Below, piece after piece: positions 1-7,400 of a DNA stretch of 9,677 nucleotides (position 1 is the stretch's first letter; each line of letters starts with the position of its first letter). This stretch comes from an uncultured Prevotella sp. (GTDB lineage: Bacteria > Bacteroidota > Bacteroidia > Bacteroidales > Bacteroidaceae). The notes beneath the pieces are model-generated. The model did not search any database and was not told the DNA's origin. It worked only from the letters and a program-made list of their open reading frames with translations. The position numbers and the translations under genes are program-made. Location: the NCBI GenBank assembly GCA_900319895.1, contig ONQK01000085.1, positions 1-9,677 on the forward strand, in the 5' to 3' direction.

Positions 1-1065
1 CGTGATTTCTCCACTTCCGAAGCAGCGGTGGTGGTCTTTGTCGTAAACAACACAAAACTGCCCTGGTGCCACGCCTTGAAGTGCCTGTTCGCAATCAACG
101 GTATAGCCGTCCTCGTCTTTTTCAATCCTGGCTTTGTGGAATTCAGGGGTATGCCGGATTTTCAATGTCACCTCAGTTAAGTCGACAGGCTTTGTGAGGA
201 AGTGGAAATCGTTGATTTGGAATTTCTTTCGGTATGCGGTTCGAGGCTCGAAGCCTTTGCTGACGTAAAGGATGTTTTCCCGGATGTCTTTTTTAACAGC
301 ATACCACGGACCGCCGCCGAAGCCCAGCCCGTGGCGCTGCCCGATGGTGTGGAACCACAGGCCTTTGTGCATGCCGATTTTCTTGCCGCTTTCCAATTCG
401 ATGACCTCGCCCGGTTGCTCACCCAGATATTTCCTGATGTAGTCGTTGTAGTTGATTTTCCCGAGAAAACAGATGCCTTGTGAATCTTTGCGTCTCGCGT
501 TGACCAGACGCTCGCGCTCTGCAATCTCCCGTACTTCTTCTTTCATCATGTTCCCGATGGGGAATAGTGCTTTTTTCAGCTGCCAGTCGTAGATTTGCGC
601 CAGGAAGTCGGTCTGGTCTTTCACCGGGTCGGGGCTGGTGGTCAGCCATTTCTCGCCATCGATCCATTCTGTGCACGCATAGTGTCCGGTGGCAATGAGG
701 TCGTAGTCATGTCCTCGTTTTTCGTCAAATGCGCCAAACTTGATGAGGCGATTGCACATCACGTCAGGGTTGGGCGTGTAGCCGTTGCGCACTTTGTCCA
801 TCGTATAGCGCGTAACCTTGTCCCAATACTCGTGATGACAGTCTACCACTTCCAGCTTACAGCCGTATTTTTGGGCTACTGCCGTTGCCATCTCAAGGTC
901 TTCCTCGCTGGCGCAGTCCCATTGCTCTGTCTCTTCGGGGCCTATTTTTATGTAAAAACAGTCGGGTTGCAGTCCCTGACCAGCCAATAGGTGTAAGACG
1001 ACGGAACTGTCTACCCCGCCTGAGAGCAATACGGCTATGCGTTTGTCTTGAAACGTTGTGTCCAT
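1..1065 (-). CDS. mnmA: tRNA-specific 2-thiouridylase MnmA (3' end cut by window edge)
   Basis: This cytosolic enzyme inserts sulfur at C2 of uridine 34 in the tRNAs for Lys, Glu and Gln, using ATP and a relayed persulfide. The frame is open from the ATG at 1065 to base 1, giving 355 residues with no stop. The family is about 360 residues long, so only a few C-terminal residues are missing. Visible motifs are the PP-loop SGGVDSS (residues 15-21), NPDVMCN with catalytic Cys104, an ATGHYA segment, VKDQTDFL, and SQGICFLG with the second catalytic Cys199. Near the end, PGQFCVVYD belongs to the C-terminal beta-barrel. Both cysteines match the disulfide/persulfide pair known from E. coli MnmA. The start is supported by a TAACTTTG promoter box about 20 bases upstream and by the usual short N-terminal lead into the PP-loop. 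The gene is divergent from the transporter at 1246. The identification is secure. Confidence 0.97.
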   Translation of the reverse strand, partial: MDTTFQDKRIAVLLSGGVDSSVVLHLLAGQGLQPDCFYIKIGPEETEQWDCASEEDLEMATAVAQKYGCKLEVVDCHHEYWDKVTRYTMDKVRNGYTPNPDVMCNRLIKFGAFDEKRGHDYDLIATGHYACTEWIDGEKWLTTSPDPVKDQTDFLAQIYDWQLKKALFPIGNMMKEEVREIAERERLVNARRKDSQGICFLGKINYNDYIRKYLGEQPGEVIELESGKKIGMHKGLWFHTIGQRHGLGFGGGPWYAVKKDIRENILYVSKGFEPRTAYRKKFQINDFHFLTKPVDLTEVTLKIRHTPEFHKARIEKDEDGYTVDCEQALQGVAPGQFCVVYDKDHHRCFGSGEIT

Positions 1066-1086
1066 GTTGAAATGTTGTATTTGGTG

Positions 1087-1094
1087 CAAAGTTA
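1087..1094 (-). promoter_or_regulatory. -7 promoter box of mnmA
   Basis: On the minus strand this reads TAACTTTG, a full match to the Bacteroidota -7 element TAnnTTTG, and is followed by CA as is common for this group. It lies 21 bases before the mnmA ATG, implying a very short leader of about 15 bases. No TTTG is found 19 bases upstream, so the -33 half is not convincing. The same TAACTTTGCA string occurs in the promoter at 7922-7952. Confidence 0.5.
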
Positions 1095-1165
1095 CGAAAA
1101 ACCTTTGAATTTTGCCGTGCTCATGTCCGTAAATCGGAGTGAAGGGTAAATATTTGCGTCGTTAG

Positions 1166-1196
1166 TTTCTTGTTTTGCGAAAAATCGCTATTTTTG
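1166..1196 (+). promoter_or_regulatory. Putative promoter of the EamA transporter gene
   Basis: TATTTTTG at 1189-1196 fits the Bacteroidota -7 consensus TAnnTTTG. Nineteen bases upstream is TTTC (1166-1169), a three-of-four match to the -33 element TTTG. Transcription would start near 1203, about 40 bases before the ATG at 1246. The region is rich in T and A runs, so the match could be partly chance. Confidence 0.45.
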
Positions 1197-1245
1197 CAGA
1201 AGCTTGGGGTGCGAGTTGCAGAAAATTGTTTAAGGGATTTGGAGT

Positions 1246-2181
1246 ATGTCTTATTTAGGAGAAATTCTGTCGCTTTTGGTTGCCGTTTTTTATACGACTA
1301 CGGCATTGGCATGTGAGGTGGCGACGAAAAGGGCCGGCATCAAGGTTTTTAGCTTTTGGCGCATGGCTTTGGCATTGGTCTTTCTTGCGCTCATCGTGTT
1401 TTGTATGACGGGGCAGCTATTCCCTTCTCATGTGGGCACAGAGGGGTGGCTGTGGCTGTTGGCATCGGGCATTATAGGTCTTTTCTTGGGCGACTGGTGC
1501 CTTTTCAAGGCTTATCTGACAATTGGCTCGCGCTATGGGCTACTCTTGTTTACGTTGAATCCCGTTTTTGCAGTGTTCTCGGGTTGGCTTTTGCTTCATC
1601 AGCGGCTTGACGGCAGCAGTTTACTGGCTATGTCGGTAACCCTGTCCGGGATCTTTATTTCTATCTTGGGCAAAGGCGATGGCCATAAGCTAGGCTTTCA
1701 GTTGCCTGTGAAAGGTATATTCTATGGCCTTGGCGCAGCGGCGGGGCAGGGCATTGGATATGTGGTGAGCGTGGTCGGCATGAATCATTATCATGCCCAT
1801 GTGCCGACGGCAGCCTTGCCCGAGTTGGAGGCAAGTATTCCTTTGAATGCCAATCTGATCCGCTGTTTTGCCGCGTTTGCCTGTTTTGGGCTTTGGCTGC
1901 TTTTCTCCAAGGAAAAAGAGGCGGTGCGCCGCAGCCTTGAAGACGTGAAATTCCTCCTTGTGGCCGTGATTGCCGTGCTCACAGGCCCGATCGTTGGCGT
2001 AACTCTGTCATTGGTGGCAGCCAACTATTGTGATGCCGGCATCGCCAGCACGTTGATGTCTACAACGCCTATTTTGATACTTGTGCCCACCTATTATCTG
2101 TATCGGCAGAAGATTACGCCAAAAATGCTCTTGGGCGCTTTGATTACCGTGGTTGGTGTATCTCTGTTTTTCTTGTTGTAA
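1246..2181 (+). CDS. EamA/DMT-family transporter, substrate unknown
   Basis: This is a 311-residue inner-membrane protein that is almost entirely hydrophobic, with about ten predicted helices in two homologous halves. EamA repeat 1 covers roughly residues 4-142 and repeat 2 residues 154-311. The first half carries the typical glycine-rich GIIGLFLGDWCLFKAY stretch followed by LNPVFAVFSGWLLL. The second half carries STTPILILVPTYYLY, the matching helix-breaking segment of this superfamily. Between the sixth and seventh helices lies a longer polar stretch (about 178-202, with MNHYHAHV and ALPELEAS). Family members export amino acids, nucleotides or other small metabolites, but nothing here identifies the substrate. 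The ATG at 1246 is preceded by AAGGGA (1232-1237), a modest ribosome-binding match; the GGAG that almost touches the ATG is too close to act as one. The gene appears monocistronic, since the next gene has its own promoter. Confidence 0.9.
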   Translation: MSYLGEILSLLVAVFYTTTALACEVATKRAGIKVFSFWRMALALVFLALIVFCMTGQLFPSHVGTEGWLWLLASGIIGLFLGDWCLFKAYLTIGSRYGLLLFTLNPVFAVFSGWLLLHQRLDGSSLLAMSVTLSGIFISILGKGDGHKLGFQLPVKGIFYGLGAAAGQGIGYVVSVVGMNHYHAHVPTAALPELEASIPLNANLIRCFAAFACFGLWLLFSKEKEAVRRSLEDVKFLLVAVIAVLTGPIVGVTLSLVAANYCDAGIASTLMSTTPILILVPTYYLYRQKITPKMLLGALITVVGVSLFFLL

Positions 2182-2309
2182 GGGCGGGAAAATGATTTTC
2201 TGCGTCCTTTCCAGATATTTGCGCTCCTGTGCCATTTTGTCGATGTTGGGCAAAAGAGGCTGAAAATCACGATTTTTGCAAAAAAATAAGCGAAAAACAG
2301 GATTTTCTT

Positions 2310-2340
2310 TTGTTTTCTTTGTAACTTGCCGTACTTTTGT
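2310..2340 (+). promoter_or_regulatory. Consensus Bacteroidota promoter of the thioesterase gene
   Basis: TTTG at 2310-2313, a spacer of exactly 19 bases, and TACTTTTG at 2333-2340 make a full match to the Bacteroidota primary sigma factor consensus. Transcription would begin around 2346, leaving a leader of about 16 bases before the ATG at 2362. The promoter lies between the transporter stop (2181) and the thioesterase start, so the two plus-strand genes need not form an operon. I see nothing else definite in 2182-2361 beyond two weak AT-only hairpins. Confidence 0.75.
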
Positions 2341-2361
2341 AGCATAAAACCATCGAGACCA

Positions 2362-2778
2362 ATGAACGTAGATAGAATAAAAGAAATCATTGCCCGGCAG
2401 CCGAACCTTTCGACGGCATTGGGTATGGAGTTCATTTCAACGCCAGAGGATGATACTTGCATGGCGAGGATGAAAGTGGATGAGCGCAACCGGCAGCCAT
2501 TCGGCTTTTTGAGCGGTGGAGCGTCGTTGGCTTTGGCAGAGAACTTGGCCGGCGTCGGCTCGTCTTCTCTTTGCCCAGGTAAGATTTGCGTGGGCATCAA
2601 CGTGAGCGGCAACCATGTCAAAGCCGTTTTGGAAGGTGATACCGTGACCGCCCGCGCCCGCCTGTTGAGCAAGGGTACTCGCCTGCATGTTTGGCAAATA
2701 GAGATAACAGACACTGCCGACGAGCTCATTTCTAGTGTGCAGGTCACAAATTACATCGTTACGCCCAAAAATAAATGA
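2362..2778 (+). CDS. Hotdog-fold acyl-CoA thioesterase, YdiI/MenI-like (PaaI superfamily)
   Basis: This 138-residue cytosolic protein is one hotdog domain. The segment QPFGFLSGGASLALAEN (residues 45-61) aligns closely with the active-site helix of E. coli YdiI/MenI, the 1,4-dihydroxy-2-naphthoyl-CoA hydrolase of menaquinone synthesis. Glu60 is the expected catalytic acid and Gln45 is kept. At the position of the YdiI active-site histidine (LHGGAS) this protein has Ser51 (LSGGAS). Further matches are GNHVKAVLEGDTVTARA and VWQIEI, which follow the YdiI strand order. A DHNA-CoA thioesterase role is plausible because Bacteroidales make menaquinone, but no other men gene is in the window, so another acyl-CoA substrate is possible. 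I chose the ATG at 2362; an in-frame TTG at 2326 lies upstream of the -7 box and cannot be on the transcript. The 3' end converges with queG. Confidence 0.87.
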   Translation: MNVDRIKEIIARQPNLSTALGMEFISTPEDDTCMARMKVDERNRQPFGFLSGGASLALAENLAGVGSSSLCPGKICVGINVSGNHVKAVLEGDTVTARARLLSKGTRLHVWQIEITDTADELISSVQVTNYIVTPKNK

Positions 2779-2792
2779 CATCGTTGCGTCTC

Positions 2793-2818
2793 AAAAAAGA
2801 GCTGGTTGCCTCTTTTTT
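2793..2818. terminator. Probable bidirectional terminator between convergent genes
   Basis: AAAAAAGAG (2793-2801) and CTCTTTTTT (2810-2818) form a 9-bp inverted repeat around an 8-base loop, giving a T-run on whichever strand is read. It starts 15 bases after the thioesterase stop and touches the last base of queG. The stem has only two G-C pairs, so it is weak and may be leaky. Placement between convergent genes favours a real terminator. Confidence 0.5.
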
Positions 2819-3741
2819 CAGTCTTTCTTGTCTTTCGTCTTTTGATGAATGGTGTTGATGTTGCGCATCATCCCGCTGTACTTGGCACGTTTGACGGCAC
2901 TTCCCTTGAAGAGGCGCTGGTAGTCTTCTTCGGTCAGGTTGAGCCATTTTTCTTCGGTCATGGTGAGCAGTTCCTGGCTCGGCTGCAATAACGGTTCGTC
3001 CGTTGGTTGTGCAAAGCGATTGTGCGGACATGCTTGTTGGCAGCGGTCGCAACCGTAGATGGAATTTCCCATTTTATGGCGTATGTCGCTGGGTATTTCG
3101 CCGCGGTTTTCAATGGTTTGATATGAGATGCAGCGCTTTGCGTCAAAGATGTCGGCCAGCGCGCCGGTGGGGCAGGCATCGATGCAGGCCCTGCAATTTC
3201 CGCAATAGTTGGGCAGCGGCGTATCATATGTCGTCTCTTGTTCTATAAAGAGTTCGCCCAGGAAAAACATGCTGCCCGCATGCGGGATGACCAGCTGCCG
3301 GTTTTTGCCAATCCATCCCAGTCCGGCTTTTACAGCCCAATAGCGCTCCAGGATGGGCGCACTGTCGCTGAAGGCACGGAACAAGGTGATGCCGAGACTT
3401 TCGGCCAGCTGTTGCAGCTTTTCTTTTACAATGTAGTGGTAGTCTTTGCCGTAGGCATAGGCTGCGATTTGTGGCTCTTTTTCAGGTATTCGTTTGGCGG
3501 GGGCATAATTGAGTGCCACGCAGACAATACTTTTTACGCCTTCCATGAGCAGGCGCGGGTCGAGCCGTTTGTCCTCGTAATTTTCCAGATAGTGCATGTC
3601 GGCGTTGTTGCCGTTGGCAATCCATCGCTTGAAGGCCTGTGCGACCTTTTCCTCAACGGGCTCTGCCTTCGCGATGCCGCATGCCGAGAAGCCGAGGCGC
3701 TGTGCCTGGGTTTTAATAATTTTGGAAAATTCTGAACTCAT
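2818..3741 (-). CDS. queG: Epoxyqueuosine reductase QueG
   Basis: QueG catalyses the last step of queuosine synthesis, reducing epoxyqueuosine to queuosine at position 34 of tRNAs with GUN anticodons; it uses cobalamin and two [4Fe-4S] clusters in the cytosol. The 307-residue protein shows FSDSAPILERYWAVKAG with Asp126 as the expected general acid, then GWIGKN, and the cluster region CGNCRACIDACPTGAL (Cys180, 183, 186, 190), Cys204 in RCISYQT, and CDRCQQACPHN (Cys231, 234, 238). It lacks most of the C-terminal HEAT-like region seen in the roughly 380-residue E. coli and B. subtilis enzymes, which appears usual for the short Bacteroidota form. The ATG at 3741 lies inside the 3' end of the deacetylase gene (29-base overlap), suggesting translational coupling and expression from the DUF2723 promoter. 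The stop codon overlaps the terminator hairpin. Confidence 0.95.
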   Translation of the reverse strand: MSSEFSKIIKTQAQRLGFSACGIAKAEPVEEKVAQAFKRWIANGNNADMHYLENYEDKRLDPRLLMEGVKSIVCVALNYAPAKRIPEKEPQIAAYAYGKDYHYIVKEKLQQLAESLGITLFRAFSDSAPILERYWAVKAGLGWIGKNRQLVIPHAGSMFFLGELFIEQETTYDTPLPNYCGNCRACIDACPTGALADIFDAKRCISYQTIENRGEIPSDIRHKMGNSIYGCDRCQQACPHNRFAQPTDEPLLQPSQELLTMTEEKWLNLTEEDYQRLFKGSAVKRAKYSGMMRNINTIHQKTKDKKD

Positions 3742-4330
3742 ATCCTTGTTCTTTTAGCCATTCAATGGCTTTTGGCAGTGCATATTTCAGCTTCTCAATG
3801 CTTTTCAAGGAGTCGTGAAAGGTGATGATGGAGCCGTTGCGGGTATATTTTTTCACGTTTTTGAGCACGTCATCGGCTGTTGTCCATTTGGAGTAGTCGC
3901 GCGTGACGACATCCCACATGATGATCTTAAATTCTCGGCTAAGCCACCAGTATTCGCTTTTTCTCATCCATCCGTGCGGCGGCCTGAAGAGTTTCGAGTT
4001 GATGAGTTGCTGTGCTTTGTAGGTGTTGAGGATATATGTTACGGTCCAGTGGTTGACGGCGTTGAGATGGTTGTAGGTGTGGTTCCCGATTTGATGTCCC
4101 TCGTCCACGATTTGCTGAAAGAGTTCGGGATGGCGTTGGATGTTTTCGCCCACCATGAAGAATGTGGCCTTGACATTGTATTTGCGCAATATTTCCAGGA
4201 TGACGGGTGTGGATTTTGGGATGGGGCCGTCGTCGAAAGTGAGATAGACGGATTTTTCTCTTCTATCCATTCGCCAGACGGCTTTGGGATACATCCATCT
4301 GAGCCATATTGCGGGTTGTTCTATGAACAT
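3713..4330 (-). CDS. Polysaccharide deacetylase (NodB domain, carbohydrate esterase family 4-like)
   Basis: Taken from the ATG at 4330, the protein has 205 residues and is essentially one NodB domain. Motifs appear in order: TFDDGP (residues 31-36, catalytic Asp33 and metal-binding Asp34), HTYNH (84-88, metal-binding His84 and His88), RPPHGW (116-121), MWDVVTRDY (138-146) and ITFHDS (169-174, His172). All the metal and catalytic positions of the family are present, so it should remove acetyl or similar acyl groups from an N-acetylated sugar. The actual polymer (peptidoglycan, a surface glycan or a lipid-linked sugar) cannot be told. There is no clear signal peptide; the N-terminus MFIEQPAIWLRWMYP is amphipathic and could associate with the membrane. 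An ATG at 4384 would add 18 residues but lies inside a strong hairpin and encodes an unfamiliar extension, so I prefer 4330. The gene follows DUF2723 and overlaps queG. Confidence 0.9.
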   Translation of the reverse strand: MFIEQPAIWLRWMYPKAVWRMDRREKSVYLTFDDGPIPKSTPVILEILRKYNVKATFFMVGENIQRHPELFQQIVDEGHQIGNHTYNHLNAVNHWTVTYILNTYKAQQLINSKLFRPPHGWMRKSEYWWLSREFKIIMWDVVTRDYSKWTTADDVLKNVKKYTRNGSIITFHDSLKSIEKLKYALPKAIEWLKEQGYEFRIFQNY

Positions 4331-4349
4331 GTGGTTGCTGCTTGGAAAC

Positions 4350-4389
4350 GGGCAATGCCCTGATGTCGTATCCATCAGCGGCATTGCCC
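4350..4389 (-). promoter_or_regulatory. Strong intercistronic hairpin between the DUF2723 and deacetylase genes
   Basis: Bases 4350-4359 pair perfectly with 4380-4389 (10 bp, GGGCAATGCC against GGCATTGCCC). The stem continues as CTGATG (4360-4365) against CATCAG (4373-4378), with one bulged base at 4379 and a 7-base loop at 4366-4372. That is 16 base pairs with high G-C content. It lies 14 bases after the DUF2723 stop and ends 19 bases before the deacetylase ATG at 4330. No T-run follows on the minus strand, so it is not a standard intrinsic terminator. It could mark an RNA processing or stability site, or reduce expression of the downstream genes. Confidence 0.65.
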
Positions 4390-4403
4390 CATGGGGTCAT
4401 GTC

Positions 4404-7400
4404 TTATTCTTCAAAATCCTCTATTGTCTCGTCATTTTCATGTCCTGATGGCATGAAATATTGCATGTTTCCGCCTTTTTGCTGGAATCTCAACAGTTGT
4501 TTTTGCGTTTCTCCGAGCACTTTTTTCCCTTTTTCCTTGTTGTAAGTGCCAATGAGCTGTCCAATTTCGGAAAGTCGCTGAATCCCGTATACGAGGCGGT
4601 ATTGGTTGTCTTGGAACTGGTGGTCGCCCATCGACAGGTACCAGTTGAGGTATTGCTGGAATGTTTTGGTGAGTTCGTCGAGCACTTTGTCGGCTTTTTT
4701 GTCCGCGCCAATCATCAAATAGCCTTTGGCAATTTCTATTGAACTGTCTTGGAACGGATTCCTGGGGATGTTCCGGCTCGGCAGCTGTTCCTCTGTGTAG
4801 TCGAGCACTTTCTCGGCCTTGTCCATCTTTCCTTCTTCGATAAGGTTTTGTGCAAGTGTTACCATGATGAGACGGTGTGTGTAGCACATGCGCAGGATGG
4901 TTTCGTCGAGGTAGATGTTCTCTTTATTGACGTTGCCAAACTTGAACTTGTTCATCACGATGTCGTAAGTCCTCTCCGTGTCAACGGTTTTCGAGTCTTT
5001 TGACAAGGTGAACGGCGTGAACCGTTTCGCCAATCCTTCTGAGACCAGGTGTTTATTGAGTTTGAGGTATTCGTCTGACGCAACGCTTGTCGCCACATAG
5101 ACTGGACGTGTCCAGTTGGTGTTGGCGAGCAGCTCGAGGAGCATCAAGTCTTTTTTGTAAAGTATTTGCCGGCCCGTGAGGTCAATGACCATCTTTTCAG
5201 GGATTTCTTCCTCGCCAACCATCATTCCGCTTTTGCGGACGGCCTCTTTGTCTATGGTGATGTAGAGTTTGTTGGTCGGGATGATGTGGTAGTCGGGATT
5301 GTCCGACAATATCCATCTGTCAATGATGTTTCTCAGCTCGAAGGGCTCTTCGCCAAATGCTTTGACCGCCTCTTCCGGATTGCTTTTGTAGAACTCTTCG
5401 ACTTCAAGTCTGGCCTCTGGTTGGATCAAGATGCCGTCGTTGGTGCCGGCGCTGTACTTGATGCGCTCCCAATTGATGGGAAGTGCAGGTGAGTCGTAGG
5501 CGGGACGGCGCATCTGGTCAATGTACCAGTCTGTATTGAGGTAGGACAGGTTGCAGACTCTTGCGTCGGTCCTGAAACCTTCAACTTCTTGTAAATACCA
5601 TAACGGGAAGGTGTCGTTGTCGCCGTTTGTAAAGATGATGGGTGCCTGGTCTTCGGGTAATGATGCCAGATAGTTCTGTCCAAAGTCTCGGCATGCATAT
5701 CTGTCGCTTCTGTCGTGGTCGTCCCATGTCTGGGATGCCATTTGGAAAGGGACGAACAAGCAGATGGCACCGATGGCGGCAGCCAGGGCGGCCTGGTTGA
5801 CCTTGATTTTTCTCTGGATGATGTTGATGATGGCAGCAACGCCCATTCCACACCAGATGGCGAAGGCGTAGAACGAGCCGGCGTAGGCATAGTCGCGCTC
5901 GCGTGGCTGCATCGGTTCTTGGTTGAGGTAGACAACGATGGCAAGACCTGTCATGAAGAAGAGGAAGAAGACTATCCAGAACTGCTTGATGCCTATGTTG
6001 TCGGTGATGGTTTTTTCAATGCCATTTTGCACGACTTTTCGTTTCCGCACATGCCAAGCCTGCCAGAAAAGCCCGATAAGCCCAAGGATGAGCGGCAGGC
6101 AGTAGAAAACGTTGCGCCCTTTGTTGTTTTTGAGGTCGTCGGGCAGCAGACTTTGGTCGCCCAGGCGCAGGTTGTCGATGAATGGGATGCCTGTAATCCA
6201 GTTGCCGTTCTCGGGGCCGCCGTGTCCTTGGATGTCGTTTTGGCGGCCGGCAAAATTCCACATGAAGTATCGCCAATACATCCAGTTGCATTGGTATGAG
6301 AAGAAGAAGCGCAGGTTCTCGAGTTGTGTGGGCACTTTGACGTAGATGTTCTCTCCACATCGGTCGTATGCCACCTCGGTGCCTTCAACTCCCCCGAGCC
6401 ATTCCTCATACAATTCGGCGTGCCTTGAGCTCCACATGCGTGGGAAGAGCATGTTTTGGGCATATTTGGTCTTGTCTTTGTGCTCTACGACGATGTAGTT
6501 GTCCTTTTCTTCGGGGCTTGCCTTTGCTTTGCGCTGGTATACGGGTGCGCCTGGGCTGTAGTCGACCGTGCAGCGGCCGTTGGCAACTTTGAGCGCTGCT
6601 TGCGAACTGTATGCTTGTCCGTAGAACAGCGGCTTGTCGCCATATTGTTTGCGTCCTAGGTAGTCGCCTAGCGTGAAGATGTCTTCGGGCGAGTTCTGGT
6701 CCATTGGCGTGTTGGCTGCTGAACGGATGACGATGACTGCGTATGTGGAATAGCCAATCATCAGCATGAGCAGGCATAGAAGCGTCGTGTTCTTGAGGCG
6801 TGTGCTGATGAGCGGCAGGTCGTTCCTCTTGTATGAGACGGCGACGTAAAGACCTGCTAGGATGATGACTCCGATGACAACGGCGCTCCATCCATAGCCG
6901 TAGAACGGGATGCCGAGCATGGCGATGGCGAGCAGGAATGAGATGTTCTCACGTTTTCGGCTTTTGCCTTGGTAGGTCTCGTAAATAGACCATAGAACGA
7001 TGCTCACCAGTAGGATGATGTAGACGATGACGCCTGTGTTGAACGGCATTTTGAGGTGGTTGACAAAGAGTAGCTCGAACCATCCGCCGACAGTGATGAT
7101 GCCGGGAATTACGCCGTAGAGCACGGCTGCCACGATGACAAAGGAGCCTGCCAGGGCTATGAGTGAGCCTTTGAGGTCTGCGTTGGGGTATTTTTTGTAG
7201 TAGAATACCAAAACGATTGCCGGGATGCAGAGCAGGTTGAGCAGATGGACACCGATGCTCAAGCCCATGAGGTAGGCGATGAGAATGAGCCAGCGGTCGC
7301 TTTGCGGCTCGTTGGCATGGTCTTCCCATTTGAGGATAAGCCAGAAGACTACGGCGGTGAAAGCTGACGAATAGGCGTAGACTTCGCCTTCAACGGCTGA

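Noticed and set aside
177..990. Several open frames on both strands across the left end (177-524, 202-483, 595-990)
   Set aside because: All are shadows of mnmA, which is open across the whole region on the minus strand with both catalytic cysteines in frame.
1174..1197. Imperfect inverted repeat GCGAAAAAT / ATTTTTGC over the transporter promoter
   Set aside because: One arm has an unpaired base and the region is dominated by A and T runs, so the symmetry is probably incidental.
2188..2276. Two short hairpins after the transporter gene (GAAAA/TTTTC at 2188-2200 and AAAAT/ATTTT at 2263-2276) as a terminator
   Set aside because: Each stem is only 5 bp, almost all A-T, and neither is followed by a clean T-run; not strong enough to call.
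2326..2361. In-frame TTG start that would add 12 residues to the thioesterase
   Set aside because: The TTG lies upstream of the -7 box (2333-2340), so it would not be on the transcript, and the extra residues do not resemble the start of the family.
3815..4363. Plus-strand open frame of 182 codons opposite the deacetylase gene
   Set aside because: It mirrors the codons of a gene with all five NodB motifs, and no promoter or start signal supports it.
4331..4384. In-frame ATG at 4384 that would add 18 residues to the polysaccharide deacetylase
   Set aside because: The extension is encoded by the arm of a strong hairpin and has no family-like sequence; MFIEQPAIWLRW at 4330 looks like a natural N-terminus.
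4387..4396. Perfect 10-base palindrome CCCCATGGGG as a protein-binding operator
   Set aside because: It overlaps the end of the hairpin and the region just after a stop codon; no promoter is nearby and a single short palindrome is expected by chance.
5715..6299. Plus-strand open frame of 194 codons, and a minus-strand frame at 5426-5944, inside the DUF2723 gene
   Set aside because: Both lie antisense to or out of frame with a gene whose motifs and membrane segments are intact throughout; their predicted peptides show no domain and have skewed composition.
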